Source: Acidobacteriaceae bacterium KBS 146 | Lineage (GTDB): Bacteria; Acidobacteriota; Terriglobia; Terriglobales; Acidobacteriaceae | DNA: 64,000 nt | Assembly (NCBI GenBank): GCA_000688615.1 | Contig: JHVA01000001.1 | Span: 2,046,001 to 2,110,000 of the forward strand | Reading direction: 5' to 3' | Shown: positions 26,260-34,218 of the stretch, piece by piece | How the letters are laid out: each line of letters opens with the position of its first letter | Numbering within the stretch: position 1 is the stretch's first letter | Notes under the pieces: generated by a model | Database searches by the model: none | What the model saw: the letters and a program-made list of their open reading frames with translations, nothing else | What the model was told of the DNA's origin: nothing | Made by a program: the position numbers and the translations under genes

Positions 26260-27141
26260 ATGTTTCAAGCGAACGCAATGCTGGCGCTGGCTGCTGCTGT
26301 GCTGTGGGGCGGCGGTGACTTCTCCGGCGGCATGGGAGCCAAGCAGGCCGGAGGCGCGGTACGCGGAACTCTGCGCGTGGTTCTAACCAGCCACGCCGCC
26401 AGCTTCTGCGTACTGGTGACGATTGCACGGATCGTGGGCGACCGATTTCCCCACGGCGCTCCCCTGTACTGGGGAGTTCTGGCCGGAGTTTTGGGAGGCC
26501 TGTCGCTTACAGGGTTCTACATCGCTCTCTCTCGTGGAGCGATGGGCATCTCCGCCGCTATCAGCGGTCTTCTCGCTGCAGCTATTCCTGCGGCGATCTC
26601 GATCGTGCGGGAGGGCTTTCCAGGCTGGCTCCGGATCGTGGGCTTCGTCATCGCCGGGGCTTCCATCTGGATGATCGCGGCGGGCGATAATCCTGAGGCC
26701 AAGCCAGTGTCGAGCGGAACAACCTGGCTTGCGATTCTCTCCGGCGCAGGATTCGGACTTTACTTTACTGCGCTCAAATTTGCCGGGGTTGCAGGAATTG
26801 TCTGGCCGATGGCGACGGCGAGAATCGGCAGCCTGTCGACGTGCTCGCTGGTTCTGCTTGGGACGATGCTTGCCGGGGGACGTAACGAGGGACACCCTGG
26901 CTGGCTTCCTCGAAGGGCGGTCCTTTGGGCGCTTTCCACTGCAGTTCTGGACACCTCGGGGAACCTGCTTTTTATCGCTTCGACCCGGGCGGGGAGGCTG
27001 GATGTGGCGGCGGTACTGGCTTCGCTCTATCCGGCATCGACCATTTTGCTGGCCGCCTGGATGCTGCACGAGTGGCCGACCCGGCGCCAGGGGCTGGGCA
27101 TGCTGGTAGCGGCTGCCGCGGTAGTCATGATCACCCTATAA
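26260..27141 (+). CDS. EamA/DMT-family transporter
   Basis: A 293-residue inner-membrane protein with about ten hydrophobic segments in two related halves, the layout of drug/metabolite transporters. The N-terminus MLALAAAVLWGGGDFSGGMG and the later ALSTAVLDTSGNLLFIAST are typical EamA half starts. It begins 23 nt after the VWFA gene and may be co-transcribed. An in-frame ATG at 26278 is an alternative start. Substrate unknown; the family exports amino acids, metabolites or drugs. Confidence 0.8.
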   Translation: MFQANAMLALAAAVLWGGGDFSGGMGAKQAGGAVRGTLRVVLTSHAASFCVLVTIARIVGDRFPHGAPLYWGVLAGVLGGLSLTGFYIALSRGAMGISAAISGLLAAAIPAAISIVREGFPGWLRIVGFVIAGASIWMIAAGDNPEAKPVSSGTTWLAILSGAGFGLYFTALKFAGVAGIVWPMATARIGSLSTCSLVLLGTMLAGGRNEGHPGWLPRRAVLWALSTAVLDTSGNLLFIASTRAGRLDVAAVLASLYPASTILLAAWMLHEWPTRRQGLGMLVAAAAVVMITL

Positions 27142-27167
27142 TCCTCCCAAGCCCCCTATCGTTTTGC

Positions 27168-27265
27168 GCAAAGTCTTCAAAACAAATGGCTTAGCTTCGG
27201 ACTTAAACCGCAAAGTCTTGCATTCAAAAAGGTTAGCGGCAAAGTCTTCATAACGCTTGACTTAG
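27168..27265. repeat. Three copies of a rigid 27-bp unit
   Basis: Units at 27168-27194, 27210-27236 and 27239-27265 all begin GCAAAGTCTT and end TTAG with exactly 13 variable bases between. Offsets are 42 and 29 bp. The cores are AT-rich and differ from one another. They occupy the gap between two convergent genes. Confidence 0.75.
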
Positions 27266-27336
27266 CGCTTATAGCATCACGCTGAGGAAAGCTCTGGGTT
27301 CTGAATGAGCCAATGCAATCACTGCCTACTTCTATT

Positions 27337-27831
27337 TTATGAGATCGGCGATACCGAATCGGCGGTGTTGATCTCCTTCCTGTTGTTGGACTTGGCTGTG
27401 GCGAGGGGTTGACAGGCCGTTCCCAGCCTCCATCCAAGCAAGGTGAGCGCGGCAAACAGGCCAACCACTACGAGGTTGGGATAGATCAGAACTCCATGGA
27501 AATGAGGCTCGTGTCCGGCGATACCGGCCCAGTAAGAGGCTGGCTTGAGCAGCATCGGCACGTAAAAGTAAGGCGTCCAGTAGGACAGTGAGATCAGAGC
27601 TGCTGCAGTTACGGCAGCGCGAGGTTCGGCGGTGTGCCGCCACAGTAGCCATGTTGCGGTAGAGGCTACCCCAGCAAAGAAAAAGAGGAGGATTGCCGAG
27701 TGATACCGCGCATGAGGGTGCCAGAGGGGATTGAGAAGGTGATTGGGACTCCAGTCCAGGAGGAAGGACATGATGGAGCCTCCGACGAGGACGAAGGTGA
27801 GGAGAATTCTGCCGACTTTAGGACGATCCAT
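27337..27831 (-). CDS. Four-helix membrane protein of unknown function (DUF6640-like)
   Basis: 164 residues from ATG 27831, which has GAGG seven nt upstream. Four hydrophobic stretches are visible (RILLTFVLVGGSIMSFLL, ILLFFFAGVASTATWLLW, a central AALISLSYWTPYFYVPML, and VVVGLFAALTLLGW). The motif WSPNHLLNPLWHPHARYHSA with paired His, and HEPHFHGVLIYPN later, resembles small conserved membrane proteins of the DUF6640 kind, from memory. It has a good promoter overlapped by a dyad operator and lies divergent to a TetR regulator, its likely repressor. Such pairs often involve small hydrophobic compounds. Confidence 0.6.
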   Translation of the reverse strand: MDRPKVGRILLTFVLVGGSIMSFLLDWSPNHLLNPLWHPHARYHSAILLFFFAGVASTATWLLWRHTAEPRAAVTAAALISLSYWTPYFYVPMLLKPASYWAGIAGHEPHFHGVLIYPNLVVVGLFAALTLLGWRLGTACQPLATAKSNNRKEINTADSVSPIS

Positions 27832-27858
27832 AGGGTGACCTCGCGTCACTAATTAATG

Positions 27859-27899
27859 AGTGATCGTTCACTATATTATGATTGATTCCGGGCTGGCAA
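27859..27899 (-). promoter_or_regulatory. Promoter and TetR-type operator of the membrane protein gene
   Basis: On the minus strand TTGCCA (27899-27894) and TATAGT (27875-27870) are 18 nt apart, each five of six to consensus. The perfect dyad AGTGA-TCGT-TCACT (27859-27872) overlaps the -10 and start site. A further TCACT at 27846-27850 repeats the half-site. Confidence 0.65.
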
Positions 27900-27951
27900 G
27901 ACTCTCTGCGGGGGAAGAGTGTTATGGATCGTTGGGGGGTGGAGGAATGAA

Positions 27952-27995
27952 ACCGCAGATCCTTCGACTTCGCTGCGCTTCGCTCAGGATGACAC
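27952..27995 (+). repeat. Dispersed repeat copy upstream of tetR
   Basis: ACCGCAGATCCTTCGACTTC followed by GCTGCGCTTCGCTCAGGATGACAC, nearly identical to the copy at 38405-38448 (one difference in the shared part). It runs directly into the tandem duplication at 27988. Confidence 0.75.
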
Positions 27996-28097
27996 CCTCT
28001 TGGCGGGATGGCGCTGTTGGCGGGATGTCAGGCTGTTGGCGCGATGACACCCTCTTGGTGGGATGGCGCTGTTGGCGGGATGTCAGGCTGTTGGCGG
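27988..28097 (+). repeat. 55-bp tandem duplication with internal TTGGCGGGAT motif
   Basis: Two 55-bp units (27988-28042, 28043-28097) differ at only two positions. Each contains three variants of TTGGCGGGATG at 17-20 bp spacing, and a further partial unit follows. No protein is plausibly encoded. Confidence 0.8.
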
Positions 28098-28261
28098 GAT
28101 CCACTTTGGTGGCGGGAGGACGCTCTTTGAGCGTGCCTGAGTGATATCAAGCTGCAGCTTGCGGTGATGTCGGCGGTAGCGGGAGATATTTTCAAGCGGT
28201 AGCAGGTGGTGCGACGGTCAAGCGGTTTACTGGATCGCAGGAAGATTTGGGTGGTTTGAGG

Positions 28262-28894
28262 ATGAGTGCAGCTGAGGTGAGAGATCTGCAAAGCGGGAAG
28301 AAGCGAGGGAGACCGAGCCGCCGGGGGGAGATTGTGGCGGCGACGGAGCGGCTGGTGCGCGAACGGGGAGCGTCTGCGGTGACCACGCGGGCGATTGCCC
28401 AGAACGTTCCCTGTTCGGAAGGTGCGATCTATGTGCACTTCAAGGACAGGGTCGATCTACTCCTTGCTGTTCTCGAGGAGAGCTTGCCGGAGATGCTGGT
28501 GCCTCTCCACGCGCTGAAAGCGAAGGTAGGAGAAGGCACCCCGGAGGAGAATCTGGTGACGGCCGTCGAGGGCCTGAGACGGTTCCAGGAGAGAGTGGTG
28601 GTGATGCTGTGCTCGCTGGCCGGAGAGCCGGAGCTAAGGGATCGCTTCCAGAGCGCGCTGAAGGAACACGGCCGAGGACCGCAGCGAGGGGTGGGTACGC
28701 TGGCCGAGTACATCAACGCAGAGAAGCTCCTGGGGAGGATTGGCTTGGCGGTGGATGACACTACGGCTGCCCAGATGCTGATGGGCTCGACCTTCTTTCA
28801 GGTGTTCTGTGCGGGGGTGTTGGGAGATGAGCTTCCGCTGGATGTGAGGCGGATGGTGCGAATGGTGATTGGTTTGGGTCTTGAGGCGGTTTAG
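28262..28894 (+). CDS. TetR-family transcriptional regulator
   Basis: About 210 residues. After a basic start (SGKKRGRPSRRGEIVAATER) comes a TetR helix-turn-helix: ASAVTTRAIAQNVPCSEGAI then YVHFKDRVDLL. The C-terminal ligand domain ends in a hydrophobic helix. The ATG at 28262 touches GAGG; an in-frame TTG at 28247 with GGAAG close before it is an alternative. It is divergent from the membrane protein at 27337-27831, whose promoter holds a TetR-like dyad. The 430-bp space between them is filled by repeats, so the regulator itself may not be autoregulated from that operator. Confidence 0.85.
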   Translation: MSAAEVRDLQSGKKRGRPSRRGEIVAATERLVRERGASAVTTRAIAQNVPCSEGAIYVHFKDRVDLLLAVLEESLPEMLVPLHALKAKVGEGTPEENLVTAVEGLRRFQERVVVMLCSLAGEPELRDRFQSALKEHGRGPQRGVGTLAEYINAEKLLGRIGLAVDDTTAAQMLMGSTFFQVFCAGVLGDELPLDVRRMVRMVIGLGLEAV

Positions 28895-28901
28895 GGTGGG
28901 A

Positions 28902-28927
28902 ACCTTCGACTTCGCTCAGGGTGACAC
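28902..28927 (+). repeat. Dispersed repeat copy, shortened
   Basis: ACCTTCGACTTCGCTCAGGG followed by TGACAC, a copy lacking the central GCTGCGCTTC part. It lies just after the tetR stop codon. Confidence 0.6.
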
Positions 28928-29048
28928 TTCGTTTTGGAGTGTGGGCGAATTTTTGACGGTGGCTCAGGCGGACTGGACCGTGACAGTCAGAGCTGGCGAT
29001 CCGTGTTCGCTCGGCGGACACGAGGGTGGTGCGGAGAGGAGTGCCCTC

Positions 29049-29133
29049 AGCGGCTAAAGCCGCTTCCTTTTGCTGTGGGATATGGCACGGCTGAAGCCGT
29101 GCCCTTAACGCTGCGGTTCACGCTTCGCGTGAA
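29049..29133. repeat. Cluster of three short perfect hairpins (REP-like)
   Basis: AGCGGCT-AA-AGCCGCT (29049-29064), GGCACGGCT-GA-AGCCGTGCC (29084-29103) and TTCACGC-TTC-GCGTGAA (29117-29133) lie within 85 bp between convergent tetR and ppk2. The first two share the core CGGCTnAAGCCG. They resemble bacterial REP/BIME elements; no transposase of the RAYT type is in the window. Confidence 0.65.
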
Positions 29134-29230
29134 TGTCCCACTCTATGCGATAAGCCGCGTACGGTTCCATACTCCGAACACAGCGGTCATCGCTTCGCAG
29201 GGTCACCGCTTCGCCGGAATCCCGCTGGGG

Positions 29231-30037
29231 CTACAATTTGATCTTCGAGGGGTCCATGGATGGCTTGGGGTACTTGAGTTTCAGCCCCTTCATGGTATGG
29301 ACCAGGATCTCCGAGATGGAGACGTTTCTGTACCACTTGTAATCGGAGGGAATGACGAACCAGGGAGCGTGCTTTCGGCTGGTGGCTCCAAGAAGATGGT
29401 TGTAGGTGTCTTCGTATTGCGACCAGAACTCGCGCTCGCGGAAGTCGCTGGCGGAGAGCTTCCACTGCTTATCCGGGGTGTCGATGCGAGACTGGAGGCG
29501 GCGCGCCTGTTCCTGAGACGAGATGTGGAGAAAGAATTTAAGAATGACAACGTCGTTGTCGTGGAGCATGGTCTCAAACTCGACGATATCTTCGATGTGC
29601 TGATCGAGCTTCTTGTCCGAGATGAGTTTATGGACGTGCGGGACCAGGATGTCTTCGTAATGGGAGCGGTTGAAGATCTTGATCATTCCCCGGGGCGGGA
29701 CTTGAGCATGAATCCGCCAGAGAAAATCGTGGCGAACCTCGTTCTGCGTGGGCTCCTTGAAGGAAGCGACGTCGCACCCCTGGGGGTTGATTCCCGAGAA
29801 GATGTGACTGATGGCGCCATCTTTTCCAGCGGTATCCATGCCCTGAAGGATGATTAGAAGGGCTTTTTGCTGACTGGCGTAGAAGATCTCCTGAAGGCTG
29901 GCCAGATCTTCACGATGACCGTCGAGGATAGCCTTGGCGGCGTCCTCGTGCTTATAGGGACCGGTATCGTCCGTCGATAATCGCGAGACCTTGATCTTCG
30001 CGTGAGGCTTTACAAGATAAGGCGATTTGAGCTTCAT
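29231..30037 (-). CDS. ppk2: PPK2-family polyphosphate kinase
   Basis: 268 residues. Transfers phosphate between polyphosphate and nucleotides. Walker A-like GMDTAGKDGAISHIFSGINP, the lid region PRGMIKIFNRSHYEDILVP with the Walker B-like segment, and the DKQWKLSASDFREREFW stretch are all PPK2 signatures. It fits the PPK2 subgroup annotated as polyphosphate:nucleotide phosphotransferase. Which nucleotide it prefers (AMP, ADP or GDP) cannot be told from the sequence alone. It is a single gene, 86 bp upstream of tatA on the same strand. Confidence 0.9.
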   Translation of the reverse strand: MKLKSPYLVKPHAKIKVSRLSTDDTGPYKHEDAAKAILDGHREDLASLQEIFYASQQKALLIILQGMDTAGKDGAISHIFSGINPQGCDVASFKEPTQNEVRHDFLWRIHAQVPPRGMIKIFNRSHYEDILVPHVHKLISDKKLDQHIEDIVEFETMLHDNDVVILKFFLHISSQEQARRLQSRIDTPDKQWKLSASDFREREFWSQYEDTYNHLLGATSRKHAPWFVIPSDYKWYRNVSISEILVHTMKGLKLKYPKPSMDPSKIKL

Positions 30038-30123
30038 CCGATGAGCCGACAGGCATCTCGCATCCGAAGCGAATCCGAAGAAGACCTGACGCGGAGGCGA
30101 CCTTTCTTTGCGCGATGACGTGC

Positions 30124-30333
30124 TTACTTCGTGGTCTCTTCGGCCTTGGGTGTGACGGTATGTGCGTCACCGGGCTTGTTGACTTCATCGGTGACGCCCT
30201 TCATGCCTTCCTTGAAGCCGCGAAGGCCCTCGCCGAGTCCCTTGCCGAGCTCAGGCAGCTTTTTGCCGCCGAAGAGCACGAGGACAACCACTGCGAGGAC
30301 GATGAGATGCGTCGGTGTAAATAGTTCGCCCAT
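30124..30333 (-). CDS. tatA: Twin-arginine translocase subunit TatA/E
   Basis: A 69-residue protein. One N-terminal membrane helix ([20 protein letters not shown]) is followed by the amphipathic helix [16 protein letters not shown] and a charged tail, exactly the TatA plan with the conserved FGxxKLPELG. GGGGAG precedes the ATG at 30333. TatA forms the pore for export of folded proteins. No tatB or tatC is present, so it works with components encoded elsewhere. Confidence 0.92.
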   Translation of the reverse strand: MGELFTPTHLIVLAVVVLVLFGGKKLPELGKGLGEGLRGFKEGMKGVTDEVNKPGDAHTVTPKAEETTK

Positions 30334-30656
30334 GAAAATCTCCCCTTGCGCCGCCGCACCTGACGTACTGGATTGACGGCGGTAGGGACTATTGTCGCAC
30401 ACGAGCGAGTTGCGTGGGAGACGAGGGTGGAGGGTTAAGAACCCGGCGGTTCTCCACGCTCCATCGTGGCGCGAGGGCCGCCAGGAAATTCGATGGGGAG
30501 GGCGGCGATCTTCCCTCCGTTTCAGTCGAAGGGACGCCTTTTTTGCCGTCACAAATCTTCAAAGAAGGCCGGACAAACCGCAGGTTTCGGTCGCAGGCTA
30601 AAGCAGATAAGCTCCGAACGTTATATCTTGGAAGGGTAAGCGAAACGCAGGAGCGG
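30334..30656. other. Divergent intergenic region between tatA and the outer-membrane protein gene
   Basis: 323 bp without a gene I can support. An in-frame GTG at 30414 could extend the following gene by 81 residues, but the extension is compositionally odd and the ATG at 30657 has its own ribosome-binding site. No clear promoter or RNA structure was identified. Confidence 0.4.
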
Positions 30657-31400
30657 ATGTTGCAGAAGAAGACCGAGGATTTTGTGTTGCCTAAAGGGAC
30701 CAGGGGAGCGCGAGGGTTTGGCCGTCGCGCATGGATGGGAGCGCTGGCTGCCGCGCTGCTGACAGCAAGCGGAGTTGGCCTGGCCCAGAACGCTCAGGTG
30801 CAGCGTCCGCAGACGACGACCACGAAGGCGAAGACCAAGATCGGATTTATCGCCCCGGTTACCTACGACAATAAGTATGAGTTCTATGCCGGCTTCAACT
30901 ATATGAACTTTCAGGCCGGACAGGCGCTGGCAAAGCGCATGAACCTTGCCGGCGTGGAGTTGCTGGGAACCTACTGGATGACTCCAAAGTGGGGCCTGGG
31001 AGCCGATTACCGCGGCGAGTGGGGTACCACGCCGGTGAACCCGACACCCTACATTGCGGGCCGGCCGCTGGTCTCGCTGAATTTGGGAATGCTGGGAGCC
31101 CAGTACCGCGGGCCCAAGAATCAGTATGCGGCGCTGAACTACCACGCCTACTTTGGAGTCGCGCATGGCGCCTTCAATCATGACACCGGCGTCGTTCCTC
31201 CGCAGTATCTCCCGCTGATCGGACTTTACACCGACCGCACGAAGCCGGTGGCTGCGCTGGGAGCGAGCGTGGACATCAATCACTCGAAGAACATCGCGAT
31301 CCGGCTTTCTCCGGACCTGATGCTCGAGCACTTCGGCTCGGAGACGAGAACGTTCTTTGCGATCTCCGGCGGCGTGATCTACCGCTTCGGCAAGCGCTAA
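30657..31400 (+). CDS. Probable outer-membrane beta-barrel protein
   Basis: 247 residues from ATG 30657 (AGGAG three nt upstream, slightly tight). A signal peptide with a twin arginine (FGRRAWMGALAAALLTASG) is followed by alternating-residue strands such as KYEFYAGFNYMNFQAG, GVELLGTYWMTPKWGLGADY, and the end FFAISGGVIYRFGKR. The pattern is that of small OmpA/OmpW-like barrels. The paired arginines may allow Tat export, though an outer-membrane barrel is expected to use Sec. Function unknown. A strong terminator follows. Confidence 0.7.
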   Translation: MLQKKTEDFVLPKGTRGARGFGRRAWMGALAAALLTASGVGLAQNAQVQRPQTTTTKAKTKIGFIAPVTYDNKYEFYAGFNYMNFQAGQALAKRMNLAGVELLGTYWMTPKWGLGADYRGEWGTTPVNPTPYIAGRPLVSLNLGMLGAQYRGPKNQYAALNYHAYFGVAHGAFNHDTGVVPPQYLPLIGLYTDRTKPVAALGASVDINHSKNIAIRLSPDLMLEHFGSETRTFFAISGGVIYRFGKR

Positions 31401-31417
31401 GCAAAGCAAAAACAGAA

Positions 31418-31453
31418 GCCGCGCCCGGGAGTTCGGGCGCGGCTTTTGTGTTT
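31418..31453 (+). terminator. Intrinsic terminator after the outer-membrane protein
   Basis: A perfect 10-bp stem GCCGCGCCCG / CGGGCGCGGC (31418-31427, 31434-31443), then TTTTGTGTTT. Confidence 0.88.
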
Positions 31454-31475
31454 AAGGCTTTACACATCCAAAGCG

Positions 31476-32747
31476 CTACACACCGCCGCCGCCGTTGCCC
31501 TGCTGCAGAAACATCGGGGAGACGGGATTCTCGTAGACGGAGTAGTCGCGGGTAACCACGGTCAGCCCGCTGGAAGAGACGAAGTAGTTCTTCTTGTCCT
31601 CCTGCGGGTCATAACCGATGACGGTACCGTCGGGGATGTGAACATCGCGATCGATGATGGCGTGACGGATGCGGCAGTGACGGCCGATGTTGACGTGAGA
31701 GAAGACGACGGAAGAGTCCACATCGGCGTAAGAGTTGACACGCACATCCTGCGAGAGGACAGAGTTGCGGATGACGGCTCCGGAGATGATGGAGCCTGCC
31801 GAGACGATGGAGTTGATGGCCATGCCGGTTCGTCCGGGTTCGCCGAAGACGAACTTGGCCGGGGGGTACTGATAGGGCCGTGTCCGCATGGGCCAGGACT
31901 TGTCGTAGAGGTTGAAGGTGGGGGAGACGGAGGCGACATCCATGTTGGCCTCGTAGTAGGCCTCGAGGGTTCCGACGTCACGCCAGTAGAGCGCCTTCTG
32001 CTTGTTCTCATCGACGAAGTTGTAGGCCTGCACCCTGTAGTGCCCGAGAAGCTTGGGAAGGATGTTGTGGCCGAAGTCGTGCTTGGAGTGAGGATCTTCG
32101 GCGTCCTTGATAAGCTCCGGGAGCAGGACATCGGTGTTGAACAGATAGATGCCCATGGAGGCGTCCACCATGTCGGGATTGAAGGGAGAGCGGAGGCTGG
32201 TCTCTTTCGGCTTTTCGATAAAGCCCGTGACCTCGCCGTTGCGGGCGACCTCGACGACACCGAAGGACGAAACCTCGCTCGGGCTGATGGGCAAGGTCGC
32301 AATGGTGACGTCGGCTCCGCTATCGCAGTGATGCTGGAGCATGAGGGCGTAGTTCATCTTGTAGATGTGGTCGCCGGAGAGGATGAGGACGTACTTCGGC
32401 TGCTCCGAGCCGATGGAATAGATGTTCTGGTAGACGGCGTCGGCGGTTCCCTGGTACCAGGACTTGGAGACGCGCTGCATGGGCGGGAGGATCTCGATGA
32501 ACTCGCCGAGTTCGTTGCCGACGAGAGAGCCCCAGCCTTCGCGGATGTGACGGTTGAGGGAGAGAGCCTTGTACTGGGTGAGGATGTAGACCCGTCGCAG
32601 GTCGGAGTTAATACAGTTGGAGAGTGTAATGTCGATGATGCGGTACTGGCCGGCGAACGGTACGGCAGGCTTCGCGCGATCGCGGGTCAATGGGAAAAGA
32701 CGTTCACCGGCACCACCGGCTAACAGAACACCAAGCGTATCTTTCAT
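31476..32747 (-). CDS. glgC: Glucose-1-phosphate adenylyltransferase
   Basis: Makes ADP-glucose for glycogen. 423 residues. The nucleotidyltransferase domain shows LAGGAGERLFPLTRDRAKPA, VPFAGQYRIIDITLSNCINS, YQGTADAVYQN and SGDHIYKMNY; FIEKP and YWRDVGTLEAYYEAN complete the active site. The C-terminal third is a left-handed beta-helix (GSIISGAVIRNSVLSQDVRV). Length matches the family. GAGG lies seven nt before the ATG. In the family it is allosterically controlled by glycolytic intermediates. No other glycogen gene is nearby. Confidence 0.95.
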   Translation of the reverse strand: MKDTLGVLLAGGAGERLFPLTRDRAKPAVPFAGQYRIIDITLSNCINSDLRRVYILTQYKALSLNRHIREGWGSLVGNELGEFIEILPPMQRVSKSWYQGTADAVYQNIYSIGSEQPKYVLILSGDHIYKMNYALMLQHHCDSGADVTIATLPISPSEVSSFGVVEVARNGEVTGFIEKPKETSLRSPFNPDMVDASMGIYLFNTDVLLPELIKDAEDPHSKHDFGHNILPKLLGHYRVQAYNFVDENKQKALYWRDVGTLEAYYEANMDVASVSPTFNLYDKSWPMRTRPYQYPPAKFVFGEPGRTGMAINSIVSAGSIISGAVIRNSVLSQDVRVNSYADVDSSVVFSHVNIGRHCRIRHAIIDRDVHIPDGTVIGYDPQEDKKNYFVSSSGLTVVTRDYSVYENPVSPMFLQQGNGGGGV

Positions 32748-32882
32748 CTAGCGACCTCTGGCCGGCCTCCTCCGGGAGACCTGCCTGTTGGGATGCACAA
32801 AACCACGAACGCGTCCGGGGAGGAGAACGCGAGTCTATCACTCTCCGATGATTTTCATTTCGCTCTTTTAAGGAACGGAAAT

Positions 32883-32917
32883 AAAAAAGCCCGCGCTGGG
32901 AATGCGCAGGCTTTTTT
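32883..32917. terminator. Symmetric terminator
   Basis: AAAAAAGCC-C-GCGC / GCGC-A-GGCTTTTTT with a 7-nt loop; A-rich and T-rich flanks make it functional in both directions. It lies just past the minus-strand gene ending at 32938, so it most probably ends that transcript. Confidence 0.8.
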
Positions 32918-32937
32918 ATGAAAGGGTACGGAGCGAA

Positions 32938-33240
32938 TCAGGCCCCTGGGGCGTCGCCCTCTTCGGCAATTTCGTTTTCGTTGACACTGATCCGCAGGGA
33001 TTTCAAGAAGGAGAGATCGCTGTTGGTAAATGGACCGTCCAGATCGCCTGCGTCTTCCTGAGACGACTCGGGATCGGTCTCTACTTCATTGAGGCCGATC
33101 GTTGCCTCAAGCATCAGGAGGACGTCGAAGCCCTGCTCCCGGATGTCTTTGACGACGACGGCGATGTCCTCGGACTCGGAGACCGTCTCGTGGATCGCTT
33201 CCCCAAGCTTCTGAATGAGCTGTTTGACCTTTGGATTCAA
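32938..33240 (-). CDS. Small acidic protein of unknown function
   Basis: 100 residues if translation begins at the TTG at 33240, which has GGAGG five nt upstream; no ATG in the frame fits better. Predicted cytoplasmic and acidic: VKQLIQKLGEAIHETVSESE, then IREQGFDVLLMLEATIGLNE and a Glu/Asp-rich end. It looks helical and may be a small adaptor. I do not recognise the family. A terminator follows. Confidence 0.6.
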   Translation of the reverse strand: MNPKVKQLIQKLGEAIHETVSESEDIAVVVKDIREQGFDVLLMLEATIGLNEVETDPESSQEDAGDLDGPFTNSDLSFLKSLRISVNENEIAEEGDAPGA

Positions 33241-33455
33241 TGCCACCTCCGGGCCGCTCGATATACATCTGACCTCGCATCGGGTATTCCCGGCTGATAG
33301 TCCGGCGGGGAACGGCATTGCGGGTGCTGCGAACCAATATGAGAACAGAATACGCCCATCCGGGAGCGGGCTGCAACGAGATTGCTTTGAGGAAACTGAT
33401 TGTTTCAGGTGGCAGAATCGCACGAAAGATGGACGGCGAAGCTGCGAACGAATCT

Positions 33456-33599
33456 TTATGTAACGGTGTGATGGTCAGCCCACGCGGCTTCGAGCCGATG
33501 GGCGAGGTCCTCAACAGGGACGGTACGGCGGGGGCCCCAGATGATGAGTCCGACGGCGGCAGCACAGAATCCAGCAGTTACATAAAGAATATTTTTCAT
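33456..33599 (-). CDS. 47-residue membrane-anchored peptide
   Basis: A short ORF starting MKNILYVTAGFCAAAVGLII, one membrane helix, followed by a charged segment RRTVPVEDLAHRLEAAWADH. AGGAG lies six nt before the ATG at 33599, which is the main support. It overlaps nothing on the other strand with a better claim. Function unknown. Confidence 0.5.
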   Translation of the reverse strand: MKNILYVTAGFCAAAVGLIIWGPRRTVPVEDLAHRLEAAWADHHTVT

Positions 33600-33713
33600 G
33601 AGGCTCCTAACGAGATCGTTCTTTTTCGGCTTGGATGCGCGGAGGTTGCGTTCGCGTTTGATGGAAGAGCGGGAGTCTTTTCGGGGGAGGGTGGAACAGC
33701 TACACTCAACGGT

Positions 33714-34211
33714 ATGGATTCGGTACGTTTCGGGCGGGCACTGGGAGTAGGAGCGCGGGCCGCCGCCAAGTCGCTGGTAACGGCGGTGGATGCAGCCACG
33801 ACGCCGAACCCTCGTCCAGTGGAAAAGCCTTCCGTTCCCGCAGCACAACTGGCAACCTCACGCCCAACGACGGGACGGGCGGCATCGCAACAGGTGACCC
33901 GGACGGCCGCGCAGGCGAAGCGCGCGACCGAAGGAGTGGCTCGCGGCGGGAAGAGGTTTGGAGAGGCGGTCTGGAGCCCCTTCGTCCGTCTGTCGGGAGT
34001 GTTGTGGCTTGAATTTACGGGAGTTTTTTTCGGGATCTTCGCCGTCTATGCGCTGAGTGGAGCATGGAAGCTGCGCGGACATCTGCACGAGAAGGCGGGC
34101 GAGCACGACGCGCACGTGCACTTCCTGATGGCCGCCATCATGGGCATCGTCTTTGCATATTTCTGCATCAGCAGTTTTTCGCGGGCGAAGCGCAGGGAGC
34201 GGGCGCGTTAG
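33714..34211 (+). CDS. Membrane protein of unknown function
   Basis: 165 residues from ATG 33714. The first 90 are Ala/Thr/Arg-rich and low in complexity; two membrane segments follow, VLWLEFTGVFFGIFAVYALS and FLMAAIMGIVFAYFCISSFS, with a His-rich loop between (HLHEKAGEHDAHVH). No convincing ribosome-binding site precedes the start. It converges on the DUF2199 gene with 7 bp between stops. Family not recognised. Confidence 0.6.
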   Translation: MDSVRFGRALGVGARAAAKSLVTAVDAATTPNPRPVEKPSVPAAQLATSRPTTGRAASQQVTRTAAQAKRATEGVARGGKRFGEAVWSPFVRLSGVLWLEFTGVFFGIFAVYALSGAWKLRGHLHEKAGEHDAHVHFLMAAIMGIVFAYFCISSFSRAKRRERAR

Positions 34212-34218
34212 AACGTCG

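Noticed and set aside
27168..27265. CRISPR-like array
   Set aside because: Only three units, with spacings of 15 and 2 bp between them, variable cores and no cas genes.
28028..28438. Minus-strand 136-residue frame through the tandem repeat
   Set aside because: It is built from the 55-bp repeat and the antisense of tetR, with no ribosome-binding site.
30414..30656. N-terminal extension of the outer-membrane protein from GTG 30414
   Set aside because: It would place the signal peptide about 100 residues inside the protein, and ATG 30657 has its own AGGAG.
31446..32723. A 425-residue open frame antisense to glgC
   Set aside because: It mirrors glgC codons (GC-rich third positions), starts without a ribosome-binding site and has no recognisable family.
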